Source: PALSA-1004 sp046715035
GTDB lineage: Bacteria; Pseudomonadota; Gammaproteobacteria; Burkholderiales; SG8-41
NCBI GenBank assembly: GCA_046715035.1
Contig: JBKJZR010000051.1
Location: 1 to 18,847, forward strand
Direction: 5' to 3'
DNA length: 18,847 bases
Shown: one piece after another, positions 7,374 through 14,615 of the stretch
Layout: the number at the start of each line of letters is the position of its first letter
Numbering within the stretch: position 1 is the stretch's first letter
Translations under genes and position numbers: made by a program
The notes under the pieces: generated by a model
Told to the model about the DNA's origin: nothing
The model's input: the letters and a program-made list of their open reading frames with translations, nothing else
Database searches by the model: none

Positions 7374-8345
7374 CTACGGCAGCAATACCGTCGAGCCGGT
7401 CGTCTTGCGTCCTTCGAGGTCGCGGTGGGCCTGCGCGGCTTCGCTCAGCGGATAGGTCTGATTGATCGCGATCCTGACCTTGCCGCTTTTGACGACGCCG
7501 AAGAGGTCGCGCGCCGCCTTCACTAGGTCTTCGCGCTTCGCGGTGTAATTGAACAGCGTCGGGCGCGTGAGGAAGAGCGAGCCCTTTTGCGCGAGGATAC
7601 CGGGATTGAATTGCGTGACCGCGCCGGAGGCATTGCCGAAGCTGACCATCATGCCCAGCGGGGCCAGGCAGTCGAGCGAATCCATGAACGTGTCCTTGCC
7701 GACGCCGTCGTAAACGACCGGCACGCCCTTGCCCTTGGTGATTTCCTTGACGCGATCGACAAATTTCTCGCGCCCCGTGACGATCACGTGCTTGCAGCCC
7801 AGTTTTTTCGCGAGCGCGGCCTTTTCGTCGCTGCCGACCGTGCCGATCACGGTCGCGCCGAGATGCTTCGCCCACTGGCACAGTATCTGCCCCACCCCGC
7901 CCGCAGCCGCATGCATGAGGATGGGGTCGCCGGGCCTGACCTTGTACGTGCGGTGGATCAGATACCAGGCGGTCATGCCTTTGAGCATGATCGCTGCCGC
8001 GACTTTGTCGTCCACCCCCGCGGGGATTTTCACCAGCCGGTCAACCGGGCGCAGGCATACTTCGGCATAAGCCCCGATCGGATTCGCGTAGGCGACGCGA
8101 TCGCCGACTTTGAATTCCTTGACCCTGGGGCCAACGGCCTCGACGCTCCCGGCACCTTCCATACCCAGGGTCAGGGGCAGCGCCATGGGATAGAGCCCGC
8201 TGCGGTGGTAGGTGTCGATGAAGTTGAGTCCGACAGCCGTCGTACGCACGCGCACTTCGCCCGGACCCGGCTTGCCGACTTCAACCTCCTCCCAGCGCAT
8301 TTTTTCTGGACCACCGGTTTCATTGATGCGGATTGCATGAGGCAT
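7374..8345 (-). CDS. NADPH:quinone oxidoreductase, zeta-crystallin type (MDR superfamily)
   Basis: A 323-residue zinc-free medium-chain dehydrogenase/reductase. The ATG at 8345 has GGAGA seven bases upstream, whereas the upstream extension to 8420 lacks a ribosome site and family match. Landmarks in order: the start MPHAIRINETGGPEKMRWEEV, GLNFIDTYHRSGLYP, LGMEGAGSVEAVG, VGDRVAYANPIGAYAE, the nucleotide-binding loop HAAAGGVGQILCQWAKHLGA, and VYDGVGKDTFMDSLDCLAPLG. It has no catalytic or structural zinc cysteine cluster, as expected for the quinone reductase branch. It likely uses NADPH to reduce quinones or alkenals in the cytoplasm. It ends at TGSTVLLP, a normal family C-terminus. It lies on the same strand as the second Bug receptor, but 286 bases away. 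Confidence 0.95.
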   Translation of the reverse strand: MPHAIRINETGGPEKMRWEEVEVGKPGPGEVRVRTTAVGLNFIDTYHRSGLYPMALPLTLGMEGAGSVEAVGPRVKEFKVGDRVAYANPIGAYAEVCLRPVDRLVKIPAGVDDKVAAAIMLKGMTAWYLIHRTYKVRPGDPILMHAAAGGVGQILCQWAKHLGATVIGTVGSDEKAALAKKLGCKHVIVTGREKFVDRVKEITKGKGVPVVYDGVGKDTFMDSLDCLAPLGMMVSFGNASGAVTQFNPGILAQKGSLFLTRPTLFNYTAKREDLVKAARDLFGVVKSGKVRIAINQTYPLSEAAQAHRDLEGRKTTGSTVLLP

Positions 8346-8808
8346 TGCGGTTTCTCCATTTTGTGGGTTTGCGGAACTGGCGTGTGACACGGACCCAGTA
8401 TGGTAGCCGATGCGCGCCAAACCTCAAGCAGGCTTGATCAACCAGCGAATCGCGAGGCGAGGCGGAGCGGAGCGGCCGATTAGGGGGGTGAAAGCCTGAC
8501 GGAGAACACGGGTAGCTGCTGGCGGGCACTTCGACCCGACGACGAGCAGGCGAAAGTCTTACAGAAAGGCAGCGATCATCTTGTTGTCACATCTCGCGTA
8601 TAGGCTAAAGCGAGTGAAACCCACTCCCCTCGCGCGATGGCTGTCCGCAGTACTGCGCAGGCGCAACTGCGTATCCACTGGCGACGGGATGAGCCTTCAC
8701 GAGTGGGCGGAATTCAACCTCCCCCCGCGAAGCGACAGGGAGAGCATGGAAGCTGCGCTCGTTTACGGACCTAATCGGGTCCGTAACGAGCGCAGGAACA
8801 CCTGGTGG
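8346..8808. other. Gene-free 463-base stretch with one strong hairpin
   Basis: No convincing reading frame is seen on either strand; short frames have no ribosome site, no recognisable domain and biased composition. The beginning holds the leader of the quinone oxidoreductase, with GGAGA before its ATG. The rest, 8440-8750, looks neither coding nor repetitive against the window; a decayed mobile element or a structured RNA is possible but unsupported. The right end carries the hairpin at 8753-8795. Confidence 0.5.
8753..8795. terminator. Long near-perfect hairpin downstream of the RcnB/CigR-like gene
   Basis: Arm CTGCGCTCGTTTACGGACC (8753-8771) pairs with GGTCCGTAACGAGCGCAG (8778-8795), 18 base pairs with a single bulged T and a 6-base loop. 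It begins 13 bases after the stop codon of the minus-strand gene, a terminator position. No T-run follows on either strand, so it could also be an mRNA-stabilising stem or a palindromic protein site. Confidence 0.5.
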
Positions 8809-9330
8809 TCAAATTCTGCCCAGATCCTGAATCGCATCGACGACCATGCTTGAGCCAATGGCGATGAGCAGGATATCTCCCGCCACCCGCACGTACCGAT
8901 GCTGGGGAGGCGGCGGCGGCAGCCGCGTGACGAGCACGGCGGGCAGTGGGTAATACACGACGTTGGGTGGCAGCGGCCGGCCCACGGCCCACTTCTTAGC
9001 CTGCCCTGGAGGCATGCAGCCATTGCGTTTCTTGGCGAGGCCCGGCGGGCACTTGCCTGTGTGGAAGCGTTCGTCGTAATACTCTCGAACCACAACCTTG
9101 TGCTCGTGGGCAAACGGTATGTGCGCGTGGTCGCCGTGCCTGTCGCGGTCGCCGCGTTCCGCGTGTTCGCGATTCTCGCCCTTGTTCTTATGTTTCTTTT
9201 CCTTCTTGACCTTCGTTTGATGCTTGCCGCCGCCCGCCCATTCCGGCTTGTCGGCATGCGCCGGCGTGATAGGCAAGCCTGCCGTCAGGAGAAATGCCAG
9301 TAAACCTGCGAATAAACCAAGCGTTTTCAT
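8809..9330 (-). CDS. Exported RcnB/CigR-like protein with a His/Lys-rich segment
   Basis: A 173-residue exported protein. The ATG at 9330 is fixed by AGGAG five bases upstream and by the signal peptide MKTLGLFAGLLAFLLTAGLP that follows, with probable cleavage after AHA (residues 24-26). Residues 36-78 are very rich in Lys, Arg, Glu and His (several His pairs in RHGDHAHIPFAHEHK), a possible metal-binding tract. Then come two PPG-containing units, CPPGLAKKRNGCMPPGQAKK (94-113), GRPLPPNV, a proline run at 138-142, and the C-terminal block HRYVRVAGDILLIAIGSSMVVDAIQD. That final block is characteristic of the RcnB (nickel/cobalt homeostasis) and CigR (periplasmic anti-virulence) relatives. The role is unknown: metal tolerance or envelope regulation are both possible. 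It appears monocistronic, with a hairpin behind it. Confidence 0.75.
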   Translation of the reverse strand: MKTLGLFAGLLAFLLTAGLPITPAHADKPEWAGGGKHQTKVKKEKKHKNKGENREHAERGDRDRHGDHAHIPFAHEHKVVVREYYDERFHTGKCPPGLAKKRNGCMPPGQAKKWAVGRPLPPNVVYYPLPAVLVTRLPPPPPQHRYVRVAGDILLIAIGSSMVVDAIQDLGRI

Positions 9331-9698
9331 GTTGACTCCTATTCGATCCGTCTGCGCCTTCCCGATTGCGCGGACGGGCTTTCCATGACGGGCGAGCATG
9401 CGCGCGGTACGCGCGAGCCGTAAATTCGAGCTCAAGTAGCCACTCGCCAAGGGCTACGCGTCTCATAGTAGTGAGTTTTCGACGGCTGCGCTGTCAGTGT
9501 TCGTCTGATTCGCACGTCCCGCCCGAGTGAGTAACGGCGACATTCGGCCTTCGCCGCGCCCGCAATGCCCATCTTTACGCGTTATGCGGCCGGGGGAGCA
9601 GGCAGTCCGCTGCGCGTGCGATCTACGCTGCCTAATCCGGTAACAAGTTCCGTCTAACAGAGAACAATAATCGTCCCATATCTGCCCACGCCCCCATT
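9331..9698. other. Gene-free 368-base stretch between divergent genes
   Basis: It separates the minus-strand RcnB/CigR-like gene from the plus-strand pseudogene and should hold the promoter of the former. A small inverted repeat (CCGTC and GACGG, around 9350-9378) lies just upstream of the ribosome site. No coding region or RNA gene is recognised. The 14-mer at 9536-9549 also occurs at 15936-15949 in the tolA-tolB gap. Confidence 0.45.
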
Positions 9699-10356
9699 AT
9701 GCAAGGCTTTCCTTCAGCCGAGCCCTCCAATCTCGCCCCTAAGCGCCCGTCTGTTCTCGGGAGCCGGGTCGACGCGCGACGCCTGACCGCACTGGTCCCG
9801 ATCGTATTGCGCACGGCCGTGTCGGTCGCGTGGCTCGTCAGCCCGCTCTGGCTGGTTGCAATGCAGCCGGTGCTGGGTGTCATGGTGCTCAATACCGCGC
9901 TGTGTCTTGCGCTGCTCGCGCTGCGGGAGTTCGACATGACCACCGGCGACGTCTACCTCAGCGGCAAGCGGGGCGCGATGCTCGGTGACGATGACCGGTC
10001 TTCCCAACCGCAGCCGAGCGCCTGGTTCGCGCTGTGCGCAGCACCGACACGGTCGCGCGTCTCGGGGGTGACGAGTTCGCCATCGTGCTGGAGCCGCTTG
10101 CCGGCGCTGCGGACGCCCGCGTGGTGAGCTCAGCGACGACCATCTGCGGGTCGTTCGTGCGCGGGCTGCCGGGCGACAGGGATGACCGTAACATCGTGCG
10201 CTCGATCATCGCGCTCGGCACGAACCTCGATCTCACGCTCATCGCCGAAGGTGTCGAACTGAGGAGCAGCGCGCGTTTCTTCAGGCTGAAAACTGCCACG
10301 AAGCGCAGGGATATCTATTGTGCAGACCCAAGCCCGCCAGCGAGCTATGGCAGTGA
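9699..10356 (+). pseudogene. Decayed GGDEF-EAL (diguanylate cyclase/phosphodiesterase) gene
   Basis: Remnant of a membrane-bound cyclic-di-GMP signalling protein, now spread over three frames. The first frame (from 9699) carries a hydrophobic region (about residues 30-75: TALVPIVLRTAVSVAWLVSP and on). Near 9994 a second frame shows TGLPNR, the start motif of GGDEF domains. A third frame, around 10013-10260, reads AERLVRAVRSTDTVARLGGDEFAIVLEPL and, about 30 residues later, IVRSIIALGTNLDLTLIAEGVE, the end of an EAL domain. Some 50-60 residues of GGDEF and over 200 of the GGDEF-EAL core, with the EAL catalytic motif, are missing. One base is then lost between GVE and TEEQ; the next frame gives EEQRAFLQAENCHEAQGYLL and CRPKPASELWQ, stopping at 10356. 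No functional product is expected. Confidence 0.82.
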
Positions 10357-10456
10357 CGCTGACGCCGATAGCCTATTTCGGCGTTGCCTCCGCTGCGAGG
10401 CGCAGGAAATCGGCCGAATGCTGCGCGATGTTTACTCCCCGTGAGTGGGTGAGGGC

Positions 10457-10789
10457 TTACTCGAAACGAACCTCGCTCACGCGCAGCTTTCCGCTCCCTG
10501 CGTCGGGCTTGAAAACGACCATCGTCTTGCCGTCTCTCTTGTTCTTGTTACTGATATCGAAGGTGGCTGCCTCATAGACCCAGGTTACGCGCTGGGGATC
10601 GCTGCTGTCGATGGCGGTTGGCTTGCCGACGCTCTTGCGGACCTCGTCGTCGTTTTTGTTCTCGACCAGCTTTTGGAAGTCGCCGCGTTCGCGAAATTCT
10701 CCGCAGCCGGCAAGCGATGTCGCCGCCAGCGCGAGAAATCCCGCGACCAGCGTCCTGCGCAGCCATGCGTTGCTCATGCTCATAGACAT
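10457..10789 (-). CDS. Small lipoprotein, BamE/SmpA-like or similar fold
   Basis: A 110-residue lipoprotein. The N-terminus MSMSMSNAWLRRTLVAGFLA is followed by a lipobox, LAGC, with Cys29 as the lipidation site. The mature part of about 80 residues has FQKLVENKNDDEVRKSVGKP, then VTWVYEAATFDISNKNKRDG and MVVFKPDAGSGKLRVSEVRF. The helix with a 'xxVxxxxGxP' turn followed by three strands is reminiscent of BamE/SmpA/OmlA-type domains, which sit in the outer membrane; no specific family can be claimed. The start could be the first, third or fifth codon (all Met); AGGG lies about six bases before the first. No partners are adjacent. It lies between the GGDEF-EAL pseudogene and the tRNA. Confidence 0.75.
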   Translation of the reverse strand: MSMSMSNAWLRRTLVAGFLALAATSLAGCGEFRERGDFQKLVENKNDDEVRKSVGKPTAIDSSDPQRVTWVYEAATFDISNKNKRDGKTMVVFKPDAGSGKLRVSEVRFE

Positions 10790-10931
10790 ATAAACCCTGT
10801 TCAGAGAAGTGGCGATCCGGCGCCAGCGTGTTCGCGAGGCATGCGCAGGTTAGCGCGGCCCCAAAAAACGATCCATACGCAGCACCGGATCAAAAGCACC
10901 ACGGGTCAGCCAAAGCAAGCCCTGGTGATTT

Positions 10932-11007
10932 TGGTAGGCGGTGGGAGATTCGAACTCCCGACCAACGGATTAAAAGTCCGCTGCTCTACCGGCTGAGCTA
11001 ACCGCCC
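10932..11007 (-). tRNA. tRNA-Lys (anticodon TTT)
   Basis: A 76-base cloverleaf with CCA encoded. The acceptor stem pairs GGGCGGT with ACCGCCT (first pair G-T), the D-arm is GCTC...GAGC, and the anticodon loop CTTTTAA places TTT at 10972-10974. The variable loop is TGGTC and the T-arm is GGGAG TTCGAAT CTCCC. It decodes AAA and AAG lysine codons. It lies 77 bases downstream of queC on the same strand. Confidence 0.97.
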
Positions 11008-11084
11008 CAAAAAGGTGCGAATTCTACCGTTTACTCTATAACCGGTCAATTTTGCCGGACAGACTGCGTAACGCACTGCTGCGC

Positions 11085-11744
11085 TCACCGGTAAGGCGTG
11101 GGGTCGGGAACGCCCGCGGCGAGAAACCCTTTCCTGCGCAAGCGGCAGGCATCGCACTCTGCGCACGCGCCGCCGTCCCCGCTCGCCTGATAACATGAAA
11201 CCGTCAATGCGTAATCGACCCCCAGCGCGACGCCGCGCTGGATGATCTGCGCCTTGCTCAAACCGATGATCGGGGTATGCAGTGTGAGCCTCGCGCCTTC
11301 GACCGCAGCCCTGGTGGCCAGGTTCGCGAGCACCTCGAACGCCTGCATGAATTCCGGACGGCAATCGGGGTAACCTGAATAATCGACGGCATTCGCGCCG
11401 AAGAAGATATCGCGTGCGCCGCTGACTTCGGCATACGCCAGCGCCAGCGCGAGCAGGATCGTATTGCGCGCCGGCACGTACGTAACCGGAATCCCGGTGG
11501 TCGCGCCGTCAGTCGGTACGGCGATGGCGCTGTCGGTCAGCGCAGAGCCGCCGAACGTGGCCAGGTCGAGCACTACGGTTCGATGTTCGCGCGCGCCGAG
11601 CGCGGTGGCGATCCGCGCCGCTGCCGCAAGCTCGGCGCGATGACGCTGGCCGTAGTCGACGGACAGGCAATAGCACTCGTGCCCCTCTTCGCGGGCGATG
11701 GCGAGCACTGTCGAGGAATCGAGGCCCCCTGACAGCAGTACCAC
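11085..11744 (-). CDS. queC: 7-cyano-7-deazaguanine synthase (queuosine biosynthesis)
   Basis: QueC converts 7-carboxy-7-deazaguanine to preQ0 using ATP and ammonia, an early step in making the queuosine base of certain tRNAs; it acts in the cytoplasm. The ATP-binding loop is at the very N-terminus (VVLLSGGLDSSTV). Then come VDYGQRHRAEL, YVPARNTILLALALAYAE, FFGANAVDYSGYPDCRPEFM and the zinc-binding cysteines in SCYQ and GACAECDACRLR near the C-terminus. There is no ATG. The GTG at 11744 is used here, but homologues begin with M-K-R-A-V-V ahead of the loop; here the codons just before read L-D-K-R-A, so the true start may be the CTG at 11759, preceded by a G-run. The stop codon of the glycosyltransferase gene upstream lies only 9 bases before that CTG, so translational coupling is plausible. 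Confidence 0.93.
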   Translation of the reverse strand: MVLLSGGLDSSTVLAIAREEGHECYCLSVDYGQRHRAELAAAARIATALGAREHRTVVLDLATFGGSALTDSAIAVPTDGATTGIPVTYVPARNTILLALALAYAEVSGARDIFFGANAVDYSGYPDCRPEFMQAFEVLANLATRAAVEGARLTLHTPIIGLSKAQIIQRGVALGVDYALTVSCYQASGDGGACAECDACRLRRKGFLAAGVPDPTPYR

Positions 11745-11768
11745 GGCGCGCTTGTCCAGCTTGCCCCC

Positions 11769-12914
11769 CTAAACCCGGTTGGCTTTGAGCGCGGCGAGCG
11801 GATAGCGCGTGCCCCGCCAGGTGATGCCGTCATTACGGATCGTCAGGAAAGTGGCGCGCCACAATATCCAGACGAAGATCGCCACCGCAACAGGCAGCCC
11901 CACCGCATACCAGCGCGGAATACCCACCACACGTGCGGTCTCGGCATATCCTGCGAGCAGCGCGCAGCACGCTGCGCCGTTGATCAGCGCGGTCGTTCCG
12001 GAAGTGACGATCACAGCGATGAACGGCCAGACGAAAAACACGCACTGGGCAAGCGTGGCGAAGACGATCGCGGCGATGCTGTAGTCGACTCCGGCAAGCG
12101 AGTTTTTCTCGAGCCCCCGCACGAGCGCGTGCAGCGAGGGATACCATTCCACGCTCACGACCCCGCGGCCGAACAGCATTTCCTGCGAATACCCCGCATC
12201 CTTGATGATCTTGCCGAGCTTGATGTCGTCGTCCGGCCGCATCGCGATGCGGCGATGCGTGCCTGCCGCTCTATAGGCTGCAACGCGCACCAGGTTGAAC
12301 GCGCCGATGCCTATAAAGCGGCGGCTGCGCGGATCGGGCGCCTTCCAGGGACGCGCATACAACGAGAACAACATCGTAAACGCGCCGATGAACAGGGCGA
12401 GCATCCTGCCGGGCGCGATCACTTCCGGCGCGACGGCGATGTGATCGCGGCCTGCGGTGAGCGCGTGGCTCACGGCGCGACTGACCGCATCGGGCCGCAT
12501 GACGACGTCGGCATCGGCGAAGACGAGGATGCTTCCCGACGCCACCCGCGCCCCCTGTTCCAGCGCGTGCGTTTTACCCAGCCAGCCGGCAGGCAGTTCG
12601 TCGATGCGCACCACGCGCAGCCGGGCGCTGCCGACCTCCTTGCGCCGCAGTATGGCCGGCGTCTCATCGGCGGAACGGTCATCGACCGCGATCAGCTCGA
12701 GATCGGGATAGTCCTGCGCGAGCAGCGAATCGAGCGCAACTTCGAGATTGCGTTCCTCGTCGCGGGCGGCGATCACCACGGACACGCGCGGTGGCTGCTC
12801 CGGCAGCGAGCACGGAATGTCGCGCAGATAACGAATTGCGCGGTTGCCCCGCGCGAGCTCGATCATCGAAGCGATCACTACGATGAGGGTAAGCAGTGCG
12901 AGCCAGAACGCCAT
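11769..12914 (-). CDS. Membrane-anchored family 2 glycosyltransferase
   Basis: A 381-residue GT2 enzyme. It starts with a membrane anchor (MAFWLALLTLIVVIASMIEL), then the nucleotide-sugar fold PPRVSVVIAARDEERNLEVAL (41-61), LELIAVDDRSADET (72-85), a WLGKTHALEQG segment (111-121), the DXD-type metal site FADADV (132-137), and further on FIGIGAFNLV and a MRPDDDIKLG segment that should hold the catalytic base. Residues 276-360 have several hydrophobic spans, probably three or four membrane helices. The layout is like HpnB and related hopanoid/carotenoid-type glycosyltransferases, but the acceptor is unknown. GGAGA lies 4 bases before the ATG. It sits between cpoB and queC, where betaproteobacteria often carry queE. 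Function is inferred at family level only. Confidence 0.88.
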   Translation of the reverse strand: MAFWLALLTLIVVIASMIELARGNRAIRYLRDIPCSLPEQPPRVSVVIAARDEERNLEVALDSLLAQDYPDLELIAVDDRSADETPAILRRKEVGSARLRVVRIDELPAGWLGKTHALEQGARVASGSILVFADADVVMRPDAVSRAVSHALTAGRDHIAVAPEVIAPGRMLALFIGAFTMLFSLYARPWKAPDPRSRRFIGIGAFNLVRVAAYRAAGTHRRIAMRPDDDIKLGKIIKDAGYSQEMLFGRGVVSVEWYPSLHALVRGLEKNSLAGVDYSIAAIVFATLAQCVFFVWPFIAVIVTSGTTALINGAACCALLAGYAETARVVGIPRWYAVGLPVAVAIFVWILWRATFLTIRNDGITWRGTRYPLAALKANRV

Positions 12915-12958
12915 GATCTCTCCGGTGCAGCACTGGCGCGGATTGCGCCATGGGCTAT

Positions 12959-12980
12959 ACGCCGCCGGGAAAAGCGGCGT
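12959..12980. terminator. Small hairpin after cpoB
   Basis: Arms ACGCCGC (12959-12965) and GCGGCGT (12974-12980) with an 8-base loop, 6 bases beyond the cpoB stop codon. No T-run follows on the minus strand, so read-through to the glycosyltransferase is possible. This is the only stem that could mark the end of the tol-pal operon. Confidence 0.35.
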
Positions 12981-12986
12981 CTGCTG

Positions 12987-14009
12987 CTACCTGGCCGCAG
13001 CGGGTACGCTCATCCCCGCGAGCCGGCGGCGCGCCTTATCGGCGGCTTCGCTCGTCGGGTATTTCGCGACGAGATCTTCGAGACTCCTGCGGCCTGCGAT
13101 CGACTCGCCCATTTCGATCTGCGAGCTCGCGATGTTGAGCAGCGCCTCCCGAACCGATGGGCTGTCGGGATAGGTCCTGATCAGGATCTGCTGCGCCGCG
13201 ATCGCCAGCTTGAAATCACGAAGGTTGAAATAGGAATCGCCGATCCAGTACTGGGCGCGGGGTGCGAGGCTGCTGCGCGGATACTGACGGATGAAGTTCT
13301 GCAGCGCGACGATCGCGCCCTGGTAGTTGCCGATTCTGCGCTGGCTCTGGGCGGCCTCGTAAACGCGGCTTTCGGCGGCCGGGTCGACGACGCCGGTGAT
13401 CGCTGCCGCGGGGGGCGGCGCAGGGGGTCCGGGAGTCAGGACAGGCGGCTTGATGGTGGCGACAGCACCCGCGGCAGCCGCGGCGGCGGAAGCCCCAGGG
13501 GTCCCTGGCGCCGCTGGGGCGGGCGTGGAGGCTGCGCCCCCGGGCGTCGCGGTGCCGGAGGGGGCAGACGACGGAACGGCCGCCGGCGCGCCCTGCTGCT
13601 CGAACCGGCGCAGCCGCGTATCGAGATCGACGTACATGTCGCGCTGGCGCTTGCCGGTGTTCTCGAGGCTGTTGTTGAGCACCTCGATCTGGCCGCGCAG
13701 CTTGCTCATCTCGAGCTTGAGCGCCTCGAGCTGCGTGAAAAGATCGAGCAACGCCTGGTTCTTGAGCGCTTCCTCGAGCCTGCCGATGCGCGCGTCGATG
13801 GCCTGCTGCTGCGCTCCCATCGCCTGCTGCTGCGCCCCGAGCTCGTCGATGCGCCGCTTCTCGGCGGCGATCTGGCGTCGCGCCTCGGTGTCGTCGAAAA
13901 GCGCGGCATGCGCCCCGCCCAGGGCACCGCAAAGCAAAATCGCGCCGCACCAAATTCGCAGTGGGGCGCGGCCCGGAACGATCCGAACGGTTACGTCCTC
14001 ACTCTTCAC
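12987..14009 (-). CDS. cpoB: Tol-Pal accessory protein CpoB (YbgF)
   Basis: A 340-residue periplasmic protein that links the Tol machine to peptidoglycan synthesis (PBP1B) at division. A signal segment (RIWCGAILLCGALGGAHA, about 18-35) precedes a trimerising coiled coil rich in Gln and Glu (about 40-125, with QQQAMGAQQQAID and a following RIGRLEEAL), then an unusually long Ala/Pro/Gly linker (about 138-208) and a C-terminal TPR domain (about 213-335; AAQSQRRIGNYQGAIVALQN, YWIGDSYFNLRDFKLAI, LNIASSQIEMGES). The start is a GTG inside a 7-base repeat array, giving an n-region of 17 residues before the signal; no other ribosome site or start fits better. It follows pal by 27 bases, the standard tol operon position. 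Confidence 0.93.
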   Translation of the reverse strand: MKSEDVTVRIVPGRAPLRIWCGAILLCGALGGAHAALFDDTEARRQIAAEKRRIDELGAQQQAMGAQQQAIDARIGRLEEALKNQALLDLFTQLEALKLEMSKLRGQIEVLNNSLENTGKRQRDMYVDLDTRLRRFEQQGAPAAVPSSAPSGTATPGGAASTPAPAAPGTPGASAAAAAAGAVATIKPPVLTPGPPAPPPAAAITGVVDPAAESRVYEAAQSQRRIGNYQGAIVALQNFIRQYPRSSLAPRAQYWIGDSYFNLRDFKLAIAAQQILIRTYPDSPSVREALLNIASSQIEMGESIAGRRSLEDLVAKYPTSEAADKARRRLAGMSVPAAAR

Positions 14010-14021
14010 TCTTCACTCTTC
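14001..14021. repeat. Tandem 7-base repeat ACTCTTC, three units, over the cpoB start
   Basis: Three perfect heptamers, with a degenerate fourth unit (CGTCCTC) at 13994-14000. On the minus strand each unit reads GTGAAGA, and the GTG at 14009-14007 is the likely cpoB start codon. Only one of the three GTGs is in frame. Confidence 0.85.
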
Positions 14022-14036
14022 ACGGCCTAAGGCCCG

Positions 14037-14600
14037 TTATTCTCCATCGTAAACGATGTCGCTGCGGCGGTTCTCCGCGAAGGCCGATTCGTCCCTGCCG
14101 GTCGCGCGGGGTTTCTCTTCGCCGAAGCTCACCGACTCGATCTGCACTTCCTGCGCGCCCAGCAATATCATCATCTGCTTCACGCTGTCGGCGCGGCGCT
14201 GGCCGAGGGCGATGTTGTATTCACGGCTGCCGCGCTCGTCGGTGTTGCCCTGCACGGTCACTCTGGCCGAGCGGCTCTGCGTCAGATAGCGCGCATGCGC
14301 GGTGACGATCGGCTTGTACTCGTCCTTGACCACCGTGCTGTCGTAATCGAAATAGACGCTGCGCTTGGAGAGGATGTTGCCAGGATCCTTGAGCGGATTG
14401 CCGCCGATCGGCTTGCTCTCGATCGGTTTCACCACCACCGGAGGGGCTATGGTGATCGGCGGTTTGGTGACTTGAGGTTTGACGTCGCCGACCGTGGGCT
14501 TGCGGTCTTCGACTGCGGCGCCAGGCTGCTCCTTGGTATCGGTGCTCGCACACCCGGCAAGCACCGCCAACGCCGCCATGCTGAAAATCAGTTTCCTCAT
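14037..14600 (-). CDS. pal: Peptidoglycan-associated lipoprotein Pal
   Basis: A 187-residue outer-membrane lipoprotein. The ATG at 14600 follows AGGAG nine bases upstream; the GTG at 14609 lies inside that site and is rejected. The signal MRKLIFSMAALAVLAGC ends in the lipobox LAGC with Cys17. A Pro/Lys-rich linker (about 30-70) follows, then an OmpA-like domain (about 80-187): RSVYFDYDSTVVKDEY, VTVQGNTDERGSREYNIALG and QRRADSVKQMM. The Asn-Thr-Asp-Glu-Arg-Gly run and the arginine after GQ are the meso-diaminopimelate-binding residues of the family. Pal ties the outer membrane to peptidoglycan and is released by TolB. It starts 15 bases downstream of tolB, in the expected operon order. Confidence 0.97.
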   Translation of the reverse strand: MRKLIFSMAALAVLAGCASTDTKEQPGAAVEDRKPTVGDVKPQVTKPPITIAPPVVVKPIESKPIGGNPLKDPGNILSKRSVYFDYDSTVVKDEYKPIVTAHARYLTQSRSARVTVQGNTDERGSREYNIALGQRRADSVKQMMILLGAQEVQIESVSFGEEKPRATGRDESAFAENRRSDIVYDGE

Positions 14601-14615
14601 CGGTATCACTCCTTC

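Noticed and set aside
8581..8853. A 90-codon plus-strand frame in the gene-free stretch
   Set aside because: No ribosome site, spans the hairpin, runs into the antisense of the RcnB/CigR-like gene and shows no recognisable domain.
9536..9549. A 14-mer shared with 15936-15949 (GGCGACATTCGGCC)
   Set aside because: Flanking bases do not match, so it looks like a chance identity in GC-rich DNA rather than a repeat family.
12129..14030. A 633-codon plus-strand open frame opposite the glycosyltransferase and cpoB
   Set aside because: Shadow of GC-rich coding sequence; Arg/Ala/Gly-rich with no domain.
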